From assembly GCF_000685075.1 (NCBI RefSeq), contig NZ_BAYD01000044.1:1-64000 (forward strand): a stretch of 64,000 bases of DNA, read 5' to 3'. The first letter of the stretch is position 1. The number at the start of each line of letters is the position of its first letter. Of this stretch, positions 9,889 through 18,492 are shown in pieces. Position numbers and translations under genes: made by a program. This stretch comes from Paraburkholderia oxyphila NBRC 105797 (lineage in GTDB: Bacteria > Pseudomonadota > Gammaproteobacteria > Burkholderiales > Burkholderiaceae). Below the pieces are notes generated by a model, which saw only the letters and a list, made by a program, of their open reading frames with translations, ran no database searches and had not been told where the DNA came from.

Positions 9889-11422
9889 AACCGAAACCGG
9901 CGACTTCGGCAACTGGCTCGCGCGCCAGCGCGGCGCGCTCTCACACGTGCGCCTGGTGGCCGACGCGAGCACCTTCGGGCGCGTGGAGCGGGTGGCCGAC
10001 GGAGTCGCGCGCATCTCGGGGCTGCCCGACGTCGCGCTCGACGAGACGGTGCGCTTCGCGAGCGGCGCGACGGGCTACGTGCGCACGCTCGACACCGAAC
10101 TCGCAAGCGTCGTGCTGCTGGACGGCGCGCAGGGCGTGGAGGCGGGCGAGCGCGTCGAGCGCACCGGCGCCGCGCTCCACGTGCCGGTGGGCGAAAGCCT
10201 GCTCGGGCGCGTGATCGATCCGCTTGGCCGGCCGCTCGACGATGGCGAGCCGCTCGCCGCCGCGCAATGGCTGCCGGTGGAGCGGCCCGCGCCCGCCATC
10301 GTCGAGCGGGCCGCCGTGAGCGAGCCGCTCGAAACCGGCGTGCTGATCGTCGATGCGCTGTTCGCGATCGGGCGCGGCCAGCGCGAGCTCATCATCGGCG
10401 ACCGGGCGACGGGCAAGACCTCGCTCGCCGTCGACGCCATCGTCAACCAGCGCACGAGCGACGTGATCTGCGTGTACGTCGCGGTGGGCCAGCGCGCCAC
10501 GGCGGTGCAGCGCGTGATCGACGCCGTGCGCGAGCGCGGCGCGCCGCAGCGCTGCGTGTTCGTGGTGGCGCCGGCGTCGGCCTCGCCCGGCATGCAATGG
10601 ATCGCGCCGTTCGCGGGCTTCTCGGTTGCCGAGTACTTCCGCGACCGCGGCCAGCACGCGCTCGTCGTGATCGACGACCTCTCGAAGCACGCGGCCACGC
10701 ATCGTGAGCTCGCGCTGCTGACCGGCGAGCCACCGGGCCGCGAGGCGTATCCCGGCGACATCTTTTATCTGCACGCACGGCTGCTCGAGCGCGCGGCGAG
10801 GCTGAGCCCGGCGCTCGGCGGCGGCTCGCTGAGCGCGCTGCCGATCGCCGAAACCGATGCGGGCAATCTCTCGGCCTACATTCCGACCAACCTGATCTCG
10901 ATCACCGACGGCCAGCTCGTGATGGACGCCGCGCTGTTCGCGTCCAACCAGCGGCCCGCCGTCAACGTGGGGCTGAGCGTCAGCCGCGTGGGCGGCAAGG
11001 CGCAGGCACCGGCGCTGCGCCGGGTGGCGGGGCAGCTGCGGCTCGACTACGCGCAGTTCCTCGAGCTGGAGATGTTCACGCGCTTTGGCGGCCTCACGGA
11101 CGCGCGCGTGAATGCGCAGATCGTGCGCGGCGAGCGGATTCGCGCCTTGCTCGCGCAGCCGCGCTTCAGCGCGCTCGGCACGCGCGACCAGGTGACGTTG
11201 CTCGCCGCGCTCGCCGATGGCGTGTTCGACGCGGCGCCTGCGGCCGTGGCCGCGCAGATCCGCGAGCGCCTCGCGCAGCGGCACGCAGAGACTTCGTCAA
11301 ATCATTCGGATGACGAGTCAGCCGAGAGCGCTGCAGGGCTACGCGAATGGGTGCGCGCACTGATGCCTGACGTGGCGCCGGTCGATGAGCGAGGCAAGGC
11401 GCCTGGCAAGGAGCAGGGATGA
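9875..11422 (+). CDS. atpA: N-type F-ATPase subunit alpha
   Basis: The 515-residue non-catalytic nucleotide-binding subunit carries the P-loop [15 protein letters not shown] and the VYVAVGQ strand. It also has the arginine-finger region [14 protein letters not shown] followed by the usual [13 protein letters not shown]. The start is GTG at 9875, within the atpF 3' end, preceded by GGAG. The C-terminal tail beyond about residue 470 is rich in Glu/Ser and looks lineage-specific. It overlaps atpG by four bases. Confidence 0.93.
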   Translation: MSAAETETGDFGNWLARQRGALSHVRLVADASTFGRVERVADGVARISGLPDVALDETVRFASGATGYVRTLDTELASVVLLDGAQGVEAGERVERTGAALHVPVGESLLGRVIDPLGRPLDDGEPLAAAQWLPVERPAPAIVERAAVSEPLETGVLIVDALFAIGRGQRELIIGDRATGKTSLAVDAIVNQRTSDVICVYVAVGQRATAVQRVIDAVRERGAPQRCVFVVAPASASPGMQWIAPFAGFSVAEYFRDRGQHALVVIDDLSKHAATHRELALLTGEPPGREAYPGDIFYLHARLLERAARLSPALGGGSLSALPIAETDAGNLSAYIPTNLISITDGQLVMDAALFASNQRPAVNVGLSVSRVGGKAQAPALRRVAGQLRLDYAQFLELEMFTRFGGLTDARVNAQIVRGERIRALLAQPRFSALGTRDQVTLLAALADGVFDAAPAAVAAQIRERLAQRHAETSSNHSDDESAESAAGLREWVRALMPDVAPVDERGKAPGKEQG

Positions 11423-12324
11423 GCGGCAGGCTCGGCGAGATCGAGAACCGGATCGCAGCGACCCATCAACTCGATGCCGTGATCGCGGCGATGCGCGGCA
11501 TTGCGGCCTCGCGCTCGCGTGAGGCGCACGAGCGGATGGCCGGCATTCGCGCGGCGGCGGCGACGGCGGGCGCGGCGATCGGCGAAGTGCTCGCGTTCAC
11601 GCGCGAAAGCGCATTGGCCGGAGATCCGGCGGCCGGCGACCCGGCGGCCAGCAACCCGGCCGCGCGGGACGGCGCGGCCGGTGGCGACATCGGCATCGTC
11701 GTGGGCACGGAGCAGGGCTTCGCTGGCGCGCTCAACGACGCGCTGGCGGAGGAGGCGCAGCGCCTGGGCGGCGCGCGCGCATGCCACTGGCTGCTGGTGG
11801 GCTCGCGCCTCGTGAGCGCCGCCGCCGCGCGCGGCGTGGCCTGCGCGTGGTCGGCGCCGATGGCGGCGCACCCGGACGCCATTCCGCCGCTTGCGGTGCG
11901 CATCGCCGACGCGCTCTATGCACGCCTCGCGACTGGCGAGCGCGCGACGCGCGTGACGGTGCTGAGCGCACAGCCCGGCGAGCCGCGCTTGCGCATCGCG
12001 CAGCGCGCGCTCATTCCGTTCGACTTCACGCGCTTCCAGGTGCCTGCGCGCGCGCAGCCGCCGCTCGTCAACGTCGCGCCTGCGCGGCTCTTGTCCGGGC
12101 TCGTCGAGTTTTATGTCTTCGTGGAATTGTGCGAAACGCTGATGCTCGCGTTCGCCGCCGAGAACGAGGCGCGCGTGCGCGCGATGCTGGCGGCGCGCGC
12201 GAACGTGCAGCAGCGTCTGAGCGATCTCACGCAGCGTTATCGGGCGTTGCGGCAGGAGGAGATCACATCGGAGATCGTCGAGCTGAGCAGCGGCGGACAG
12301 GCCGCGCGCCGCACAGCCGATTGA
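11419..12324 (+). CDS. atpG: N-type F-ATPase subunit gamma (divergent)
   Basis: The 301-residue shaft subunit keeps the N-terminal helix ([24 protein letters not shown], with the usual I-x-T-x-Q-L-x-x-V-x-x-M pattern) and a C-terminal helix ([20 protein letters not shown], then [11 protein letters not shown]). Between residues about 68 and 90 it has a low-complexity (G/S)(D/N)PAA-type repeat. The middle Rossmann-like part ([16 protein letters not shown]) is conserved. It is last of the operon, and its stop codon overlaps an FNR-like half site. Confidence 0.85.
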   Translation: MSGRLGEIENRIAATHQLDAVIAAMRGIAASRSREAHERMAGIRAAAATAGAAIGEVLAFTRESALAGDPAAGDPAASNPAARDGAAGGDIGIVVGTEQGFAGALNDALAEEAQRLGGARACHWLLVGSRLVSAAAARGVACAWSAPMAAHPDAIPPLAVRIADALYARLATGERATRVTVLSAQPGEPRLRIAQRALIPFDFTRFQVPARAQPPLVNVAPARLLSGLVEFYVFVELCETLMLAFAAENEARVRAMLAARANVQQRLSDLTQRYRALRQEEITSEIVELSSGGQAARRTAD

Positions 12325-12334
12325 TCGAAGTCAG
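12321..12334. promoter_or_regulatory. FNR/Dnr-like box overlapping the atpG stop
   Basis: TTGATCGAAGTCAG has a perfect first half-site, and the second half ends TCAG instead of TCAA. It lies just before the broken BON-domain gene, which may once have had its own promoter here. Confidence 0.4.
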
Positions 12335-12336
12335 CC

Positions 12337-12646
12337 GTGCGGCGCGATGCGCGAATTCATAGGGATAACGTCACGTTGTCGGGGTGGGTGCCCGACTATG
12401 CGCAGAAGCTCACGGTCGAGCGCGCCGCCGATGCCGCGTTGGAGGTCGCGCGCCCTATCAGTGCGGCGCTGGCCCGTCGCGCGCAACGCGAGTTCGCCGG
12501 CATCCACGTCGACGAGCGCAACGGCGTGGTGACGCTGAGCGGCACGGTCGCATCGCTGCGCGAGCGGCCTGCGGCCTGCGGCCTGCGGCGCCGCGTGGGC
12601 GACGCGTGGCGTGTGGGCGGTGGTCGATCGGCTGACCGTGCAATGA
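12337..12646 (+). pseudogene. BON-domain protein, frameshifted remnant
   Basis: The first frame encodes HRDNVTLSGWVPDYAQKLTV and HVDERNGVVTLSGTVASLRE, two BON-repeat cores (V-x-L-x-G-x-V pattern) typical of OsmY-like periplasmic proteins. It then runs into Arg-rich nonsense. In the next frame the natural BON end follows, AAWATRGVWAVVDRLTVQ then TGA at 12644. The shift coincides with a 7-bp unit present three times (12564-12584). Two copies would restore one continuous reading frame. The N-terminus and signal peptide are also missing, so this is at least a 5'-truncated gene. Confidence 0.7.
12564..12584. repeat. Three tandem copies of a 7-bp unit (GCGGCCT) inside the BON gene
   Basis: GCGGCCT is repeated three times, with a further partial GCGGC after it. 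Because 7 is not a multiple of 3, each gain or loss shifts the reading frame. Removing one unit joins the two BON-coding frames exactly. Confidence 0.85.
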
Positions 12647-12683
12647 GTGGCGGCCTGCCGCGGACAGTGTGGAGGGGGGTGAG

Positions 12684-12785
12684 ATGAACGTGCCATCACG
12701 GATCCTCGTGGTCTTCTATTCGCGCAGCGAGACGCCCGCTGCTCAGGCGCGTGCATCGGGCAGCGTCTGGACGATCAACGTGTAG
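12684..12785 (+). pseudogene. 5' remnant of a flavodoxin/WrbA-like gene
   Basis: An ATG behind a strong GGAGGGGGG opens with MNVPSRILVVFYSRSETPAA. The IL-V-V-F-YSRS start is the first strand and FMN phosphate loop of flavodoxin-like NAD(P)H:quinone reductases (normally YSRSGTT). After about 20 codons the sequence is the antisense of the hemerythrin 3' end, and the frame stops at 12785. The rest of the gene is deleted. Confidence 0.6.
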
Positions 12786-13324
12786 AGGTCGTCGAGATTG
12801 TCCTCGGCCGCGAGGCCCTCGAATGGATCGCGATTCGCGCCGAACGCTTCGTCGATCTCCACCCAGTCGGCTGCCGTCAGACAGTGCTGTGCGCCGGGCA
12901 GGATGACCGACTCTTCAAGTTGCCGGTGCCTCGCGTAGAAGTCCGCATACGCGCTCACTTCGGCACGCAGCGCGGGAAGCATGCTGGCACCGCCCAGTTC
13001 ATAGCGTGTAAGGGCGCGTTCGAGTGCGCGAACACGCATTGCGCCTTCTTCATGCTGGCGTCCGAGTTCCTCGATGACGGCGTCCAGTTCGTCGGTGCGC
13101 TCGCGCAACCGCGCAAACAGGTAGCGCTCTTCCTTCGGATGATGAATTTGCTCGGGGAATTCCTGGATGTAGTAGAGCATCGCGCGCATGAGCATGGCGC
13201 CCGACGCACCCGCGCCCGATGCCATGCCGTCGACGACGCGCTGCATGCCATTGACGATGCTCGTCAGGCGCCGGTGCTCGCTCAGCATCACTTGTATCGC
13301 GCTACGTCGCGTGGCAGCTTCCAT
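12743..13324 (-). CDS. Hemerythrin HHE cation-binding domain protein
   Basis: The 193-residue helical protein has iron-ligand candidates in order: His17 (SEHRRL), His61/His62 with Glu65 (IHHPKEE), His in RQHEEG and His with Glu in RHRQLEE. That is the pattern of HHE/DUF438-type hemerythrins that bind a di-iron centre and sense or carry O2 or NO. The start at 13324 has GGAG-like sequence upstream. A perfect FNR-type box lies 116 bp upstream and the PHA synthase gene diverges. The C-terminus (AEDNLDDLYTLIVQTLPDAR) is acidic. Confidence 0.9.
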   Translation of the reverse strand: MEAATRRSAIQVMLSEHRRLTSIVNGMQRVVDGMASGAGASGAMLMRAMLYYIQEFPEQIHHPKEERYLFARLRERTDELDAVIEELGRQHEEGAMRVRALERALTRYELGGASMLPALRAEVSAYADFYARHRQLEESVILPGAQHCLTAADWVEIDEAFGANRDPFEGLAAEDNLDDLYTLIVQTLPDARA

Positions 13325-13440
13325 GTCGGACTCCAGGACGGGGGCGGCCGGGCAGGTTATGAGACGCAGGAGATGCGCCGAAATGGCGCCGCGTGGGTGG
13401 CCGCTATTTTTTTACTATGCGCGGCAGCCAGGAGGATGCA

Positions 13441-13454
13441 TTGATCTTCATCAA
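13441..13454. promoter_or_regulatory. FNR/Dnr-type box upstream of the hemerythrin gene
   Basis: TTGATCTTCATCAA is a full match to TTGAT-N4-ATCAA, 116 bp before the minus-strand hemerythrin ATG. The intergenic stretch 13325-13682 holds this and one further box and no gene. Confidence 0.65.
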
Positions 13455-13552
13455 TTCGAGTCGGTAGTGCACGAGGGTGCCCGGAGGATCGACGTGACGA
13501 GCCGCTTGAAGATGGGCTGAGGTGCGCGGGCCGGCGCGGCTCGCCCACACGC

Positions 13553-13566
13553 TTGACTTAAGTCAA
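13553..13566. promoter_or_regulatory. FNR/Dnr-type box upstream of phaC
   Basis: TTGACTTAAGTCAA is a perfect 14-bp palindrome of the Crp-Fnr type, 116 bp before the phaC ATG. The identical distance of the opposite box to the hemerythrin gene suggests symmetric divergent promoters. Confidence 0.65.
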
Positions 13567-13682
13567 CGGGGCGGGCACACGGTGATCGCACAGTGGAACG
13601 GTTGTGTCCGCCTGGGCCTGGTCAGGCGGCATGCGATGTGCTGTCGGTCAACCGGGGCGGATCAAAAAAAGGGGAGAGGACG

Positions 13683-15494
13683 ATGAAGACGGTCGTGCGC
13701 GATGCCGAACCACATATCGAGGGGATGGCGCGATCCCTTCCAGGTGTGCCTGCAAGCGCCGGCGAGTGCGCCCGGTCCGGGATGACGCCGGCCGATGAGT
13801 GGAATCGGGCGGCGCATGCGGTCGTGGCCACCATGACTTTCGGGCTTTCGCCCATCTCGCTGGGGCTGGCCGCGATCGACTGGGGGGCGCATCTCGCGAT
13901 TGCACCGGGCAAGTGCCTGGACCTCGCCGCGAACGCATGGCGTGCGGCCTGCCTCTTGCCGGCGGTGTTGCCTGAATCCGGTGACGACGAGGGCGAAAGC
14001 GGCGTTGCGGTGCATGCCGGGGATGCCGACCCGCGCTTTGCCGCCGCTGCATGGTCGAGTTGGCCTTTTCATCTGTATCGCGACGGCTTTCTGGCAGTCC
14101 AGCGCTGGTGGCGCGAGGCCACACGCGGCGTGCCGGGCGTGGAGCAGCATCACGAACAGCTGGTGGCTTTCGCGGCGCGCCAGTGGCTCGACGCCTGCTC
14201 GCCTGGCAACTTCATCGCCACCAATCCGCTCGTGCTCGACACGACGGCCCGCACCGGCGGCGCGAATCTCCTGGCCGGCCTGCGCCATTGGCTCGAGGAC
14301 GCCGTGGCGCTGGCCGCCAGCCGCTCCGGGGTGCACGCGCGCACGGCGCAAGCCTTCGTGCCGGGGCGCGACGTGGCGGTGACGCCGGGCCGGGTCGTGT
14401 GGCGCAACGCTCTGTGCGAACTGCTCCAGTACGATCCGATGACGCCCGACGCCGCGCGCGAGCCGATCCTGATCGTGCCGTCGTGGATCATGAAGTACTA
14501 CATCCTCGACCTGCAGCCGCATGACTCGATGATCCGCTTTCTCGTCGAGTCGGGCTTCACCGTGTTTGCAATCTCGTGGCGCAACCCTGGCGCAGAGGCG
14601 CGCGACCTCGGTCTCGAGGACTATGTGCGCGATGGCTTCTTCGCGGCGCTCGAAGCGGTCCGCTCGCGCTGCGGCGAAGCGGTGCACGCCGTGGGTTATT
14701 GCCTCGGCGGCACGCTGCTCGCGATCGGGGCGGCGGCGCTCGCCCGCGACGGCCGGCGCGATGCACTGCGCACGGTCACGCTGCTGGCCGCCTTGACCGA
14801 CTTCAGCGAGCCCGGCGAACTGGGGCTCTTCATCGATGCGAGTGCGCTCTCGGCGCTCGACGCGCTGATGTGGCGCCAGGGCTATCTCGACGGCGCGCAG
14901 ATGTCGGCCGCGTTCCAGTTGCTCAATGCGCGCGACCTGATCTGGTCGCGCATGATGAGCGAGTACTTGCTCGGGCGGCGCACGAAGGGCAACGACCTGA
15001 TGTCGTGGAATGCGGATACGACGCGCATGCCGTACCGCATGCACACCGAGTACCTCAACCGGCTCTTTCTCGACAACGATCTCGCGGCGGGCCGCTACTG
15101 CGTCGACGGCCAGCCGGTCGCGCTCCCGGACATCGAGGCGCCGATGTTCGTGGTCGGGACCGAGCGCGATCACGTCTCGCCGTGGCGCTCGGTCTACAAG
15201 CTGCATCTGCTCACGCACAACGCGCTGACTTTCGTGCTGACGGCGGGCGGCCACAACGCGGGCATCGTGTCCGAGCCCGGCCATGCGCGCCGCTACTATC
15301 GATGCACGACGCGCGAGCCCGAAGGGGCGTACCGCAGCCGGCACGAATTCGTGCGGGGCACGCCCGCAGTCGATGGCTCCTGGTGGCTTTGCTGGCGCGA
15401 CTGGCTGCGCGCGCGCTCCTCGGGCGAGGTGCCGGCGCGCACGCCGGAGGCGGGGCTCGGCGCGGCGCCGGGCGATTACGTGCTTGAAACGTGA
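13683..15494 (+). CDS. phaC: Polyhydroxyalkanoate synthase, class I type
   Basis: The 603-residue enzyme polymerises (R)-3-hydroxyacyl-CoA into PHA. The lipase-like box GYCLGGT supplies the nucleophile Cys340. The rest of the triad is Asp496 (TERDHVSPW) and His524 (GGHNAGIV). The N-terminal region (about 200 residues with GVEQHHEQLVAFAARQWLDA and SPGNFIATNP) is typical of PhaC. A GGGGAGAGG just before 13683 fixes the start. No phaA/phaB lies nearby, so this is probably an accessory synthase of the low-oxygen island. Confidence 0.93.
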   Translation: MKTVVRDAEPHIEGMARSLPGVPASAGECARSGMTPADEWNRAAHAVVATMTFGLSPISLGLAAIDWGAHLAIAPGKCLDLAANAWRAACLLPAVLPESGDDEGESGVAVHAGDADPRFAAAAWSSWPFHLYRDGFLAVQRWWREATRGVPGVEQHHEQLVAFAARQWLDACSPGNFIATNPLVLDTTARTGGANLLAGLRHWLEDAVALAASRSGVHARTAQAFVPGRDVAVTPGRVVWRNALCELLQYDPMTPDAAREPILIVPSWIMKYYILDLQPHDSMIRFLVESGFTVFAISWRNPGAEARDLGLEDYVRDGFFAALEAVRSRCGEAVHAVGYCLGGTLLAIGAAALARDGRRDALRTVTLLAALTDFSEPGELGLFIDASALSALDALMWRQGYLDGAQMSAAFQLLNARDLIWSRMMSEYLLGRRTKGNDLMSWNADTTRMPYRMHTEYLNRLFLDNDLAAGRYCVDGQPVALPDIEAPMFVVGTERDHVSPWRSVYKLHLLTHNALTFVLTAGGHNAGIVSEPGHARRYYRCTTREPEGAYRSRHEFVRGTPAVDGSWWLCWRDWLRARSSGEVPARTPEAGLGAAPGDYVLET

Positions 15495-15578
15495 GCGCGG
15501 GCGGCGCGCCCGCTCGCCCCGCGTGACCGTGCATTGCACGAGCTAACCCTGTTCGAGCGGATGACGCTACGCCCGTGC

Positions 15579-15592
15579 TTGACCTGCATCAA
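15579..15592. promoter_or_regulatory. FNR/Dnr-type box upstream of adh (distal)
   Basis: TTGACCTGCATCAA matches the consensus. It lies 170 bp before the alcohol dehydrogenase ATG and 21 bp before a second box. Confidence 0.6.
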
Positions 15593-15613
15593 TCGGCGGC
15601 GAGCGGTGCCGAC

Positions 15614-15627
15614 TTGATCGAAGTCAA
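15614..15627. promoter_or_regulatory. FNR/Dnr-type box upstream of adh (proximal)
   Basis: TTGATCGAAGTCAA is a full TTGAY-N4-RTCAA match, 135 bp before the adh ATG. Centre-to-centre distance to the distal box is 35 bp. Confidence 0.6.
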
Positions 15628-15762
15628 TTGTGCAGCGCGGCCGCGGCGCATGATGGAATCCGCTGGCGCGCCTTCGATAGGCAGGCGCGATCGTCTTGCG
15701 CACGCTTCGGGCGTGCACGCGCGCGCCACGCCAGCCCATTTTCGAATGCCGATGGAGGGAAC

Positions 15763-16800
15763 ATGAAAGCACTGGTTTACAACGGCCCGGGCCGCTTCGC
15801 GGTCGAGACGCGCCCGATGCCGGAATTGCAGGAGCCCGGCGACGCCATCGTCAAGATCTCGAAGACGACGATCTGCGGCACCGATCTGCACATCCTCAAG
15901 GGCGACGTGCCGACCTGCACGCCGGGGCGCATCCTCGGCCACGAAGGTGTGGGCGTCGTGCACGCGGTCAGCAGTGGCGTGACGACACTCAAACCCGGCG
16001 ATCACGTGCTGGTGTCGTGCATCTCGAGCTGCGGGCAGTGCGAATATTGCCGGCGCGGCATGTACTCGCACTGCAAGACGGGCGGCTGGATTCTCGGCAA
16101 CCGCATCGACGGCACCCAGGCCGAGTATGTGCGCACGCCCCATGCGCAGACGAGTCTTTACAAGATTCCCGCGGGCCTCGACGAAGCGGCGCTCGTGATG
16201 CTCTCGGACATCCTGCCTACGGGTTTCGAGTGCGGCGTGCTCAACGGCAAGGTGGAGCCGGGCAGCACGATGGCCATCGTCGGCGCGGGGCCGATCGGGC
16301 TGGCGGCGCTGTTGACGGCGCAGTTCTATTCGCCCGCGCAGATCATCATGATCGACATGGACGCGAACCGTCTCGCGTGCGCAAAGCGCTTTGGCGCCAC
16401 GGCAGGGATCGATCCGCGCGCCTCGGACGCCGTCGAGGCGGTGATGAAGCTCACGGACGGGGTGGGCGTGGACTGTGCGGTCGAGGCCGTCGGCGTGCCC
16501 GCCACCTTCGAGCTGTGCCAGCAACTCGTGGCGCCGGGCGGCACGATTGCGAACATCGGCGTGCATGGCGCGAGCGCGTCGATCTTCCTCGACAAGCTCT
16601 GGGACCGCAACGTGGCGATCACGACGCGTCTGGTCGACACGGTCAGCACGCCGATGCTGCTCAAGACCGTGTGCGCCGGGCGCATCGATCCGGGCCGGCT
16701 GATCACGCATCGCTTTGCCTTCGAGGACGTGCTCAAGGCCTACGAGACGTTCTCGCACGCAGCCAGCACGCAGGCGCTCAAGGTCATCATCGAAATGTGA
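15763..16800 (+). CDS. Zinc-dependent alcohol dehydrogenase, MDR family
   Basis: The 345-residue protein has catalytic zinc ligands Cys38 (TICGTDLHIL) and His60-Glu61 (LGHEGVG), a structural zinc cluster in SCGQCEYCRRGMYSHC, and a Rossmann motif GAGPIGLAALL followed by Asp (IMIDMD) favouring NAD(H). It resembles the adh found beside PHA and anaerobic-stress genes in Burkholderia. Likely substrates are primary or secondary alcohols during fermentative redox balancing. GGAGGG before 15763 selects the start. Two FNR boxes precede it. It is convergent with the GGT gene. Confidence 0.9.
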   Translation: MKALVYNGPGRFAVETRPMPELQEPGDAIVKISKTTICGTDLHILKGDVPTCTPGRILGHEGVGVVHAVSSGVTTLKPGDHVLVSCISSCGQCEYCRRGMYSHCKTGGWILGNRIDGTQAEYVRTPHAQTSLYKIPAGLDEAALVMLSDILPTGFECGVLNGKVEPGSTMAIVGAGPIGLAALLTAQFYSPAQIIMIDMDANRLACAKRFGATAGIDPRASDAVEAVMKLTDGVGVDCAVEAVGVPATFELCQQLVAPGGTIANIGVHGASASIFLDKLWDRNVAITTRLVDTVSTPMLLKTVCAGRIDPGRLITHRFAFEDVLKAYETFSHAASTQALKVIIEM

Positions 16801-16902
16801 TGCGGCGCGGGTGGCGGCGGCCGCCCGCGCCACCGCTGTGTTCTTCGCTGTGACAGGCAGCCGAGGCTCCTCAACGCGCATGATCGACGTAACGTGAAAC
16901 GC

Positions 16903-18492
16903 TCACCAGGCCGCCACCGCCCCATCGGAGCGCGGATCGGTTGCGCCGGCCAGCACGCCGTCCGGGTGATGCACGATCGCGCCTGCGTGGCCCATGAGGT
17001 CCGCATACTCGCCCACCACCTCGAGCTCGTGCCCGGCGCGCCTCAATGCGTCGATCAGCGCGGAATCGAAGCGCGCTTCGATCTTGAGCGAGGTGCTCGC
17101 CTGCCCCCATGTCCGGCCGAGCAGCCAGCGCGGCGCCGAGACAGCCCGTTGCAGGTCCGTGCCGAACATCGCGTAGCGGCTGAAGACGGCGGCCTGCGTC
17201 TGCGGCTGGCCGTCGCCACCCATCGTGCCGTAGACCATGGCCCGGCCGTCCTTCAGCCGCGCGAACGCGGGATTCAGTGTGTGGAAGGGCCGGCGGCCCG
17301 GTGCGATGCACGACAGTGCGCCCGTGGCCAGCGAGAAGCTGCTGCCGCGGTTCTGGCAGGTGACGCCGGTATCGGCGAGCACGACGCCTGAGCCGAACTC
17401 CCAGAACGTGCTCTGGATATAGCTGACCATGAGCCCCGAGTTGTCCGCGGACGCGAGCCACACGGTATCGCCCTTGCCGGCGGGTTCGGGCCACGGCTGT
17501 GCCCGGTCCGGGCGAATGGCGCGGCGGTGGGCCTCGAGCGGCTCGGGGGCGAGGAAGGCGCTCCAGTCCCTGGCGCGCTCGCCCGCATCGTGGATGCGCC
17601 GGTTGCGTACCAGGAAGGCCTGCTTCGTGGCCTCCACGAGCCCGTGGACGTAGGAGAACGATTCGGCCTGGGTACAACCGAGCCGCTCGAAGATGCCGAG
17701 AATCAGCATCGAGGCGAGCCCCTGCGTGGGCGGCGGCAGGTTGTAGACCGTGCCCGTCTCCAGTTGCAGGCTGAGCGGCTCGACGCGGCGCGCGGCGTAG
17801 CCATGCAGGTCGTACGCGCGCAGCGGACTGCCGAGGCGTTGCAGCTCGTTGGCCATGGCGTCGGCGAGATCCCCGCAGTAGAAGTCCTGGAGCCCCGCGC
17901 GCGCGCACTGATCGAGCGTCGCCGCGAGCGCGGGGTAGGCGCGCATCGAGCCCGCGGCGGGGGCCGCACCGTCGTTGAGGAAAGTCTGCGCGAAGCCCGG
18001 TTGCCCGGCCAGCTCGTGCGCGACGCGCCCGGTGAACGCGGCCTGGCTGCGCGTGACCGGTGCGCCATGCCGTGCATACCACCGCGCGTCTTCGAGCAGG
18101 CGTGCGAGCGGCAGGCGCCCGCCCGCGCGATGGCTGATGCGCAGCGCCTCCTCCCAGCCGGCGATCACGCCCGGCACCGTATTGACCGCAAGCGGGCCGC
18201 GCGATGGAATGCTTTCGAGGTGACGTTCGGCATAGAACGCCGGCGTGGCGAGCGCCACGGCATAGCCGGCCGCGTCGATCGCGACGGGCGGCTCGCCGGG
18301 CGCGGCGATGAGCCAGAAGCCGTCACCGCCGATGCCGTTCATGTGCGGATAGACGACCGCGATGGTGGACGCCGCGGCGATCATCGCCTCGATCGCATTG
18401 CCGCCGTCGCGCAGCACCGAAAGACCCGCCTGCGCGGCAAGATGGTGCGGCGCCGTCACCATGCCGCGTGCCGATGTGAGCGTCTCGATCAT
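16903..18492 (-). CDS. Gamma-glutamyltranspeptidase-family Ntn hydrolase
   Basis: The 529-residue protein belongs to the GGT superfamily. It has the N-terminal segment GMVTAPHHLAAQAGLSVLRDGGNAIEA, the NGIGGDGFWL loop, and an autocleavage/nucleophile Thr343 in GKGDTVWLASADNSG. The large-subunit tail (LNPAFARLKDGRAMVYGTMGGDGQPQTQ) is conserved. No signal peptide is visible, so it is probably cytoplasmic, unlike classical periplasmic GGT. It is the last gene of the fdrA operon, overlapping the preceding DUF1116 stop by four bases. Context suggests cleavage of an amide or amine intermediate rather than glutathione. Confidence 0.85.
   Translation of the reverse strand: MIETLTSARGMVTAPHHLAAQAGLSVLRDGGNAIEAMIAAASTIAVVYPHMNGIGGDGFWLIAAPGEPPVAIDAAGYAVALATPAFYAERHLESIPSRGPLAVNTVPGVIAGWEEALRISHRAGGRLPLARLLEDARWYARHGAPVTRSQAAFTGRVAHELAGQPGFAQTFLNDGAAPAAGSMRAYPALAATLDQCARAGLQDFYCGDLADAMANELQRLGSPLRAYDLHGYAARRVEPLSLQLETGTVYNLPPPTQGLASMLILGIFERLGCTQAESFSYVHGLVEATKQAFLVRNRRIHDAGERARDWSAFLAPEPLEAHRRAIRPDRAQPWPEPAGKGDTVWLASADNSGLMVSYIQSTFWEFGSGVVLADTGVTCQNRGSSFSLATGALSCIAPGRRPFHTLNPAFARLKDGRAMVYGTMGGDGQPQTQAAVFSRYAMFGTDLQRAVSAPRWLLGRTWGQASTSLKIEARFDSALIDALRRAGHELEVVGEYADLMGHAGAIVHHPDGVLAGATDPRSDGAVAAW

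Noticed and set aside
13662-15539. A 625-codon minus-strand frame opposite phaC
   Set aside because: The phaC strand carries all catalytic motifs; the antisense frame has none and is a shadow.
16800-16850. GC-rich inverted repeat between adh and the GGT-like gene as a bidirectional terminator
   Set aside because: The stem is interrupted and no T-tract follows on either strand.
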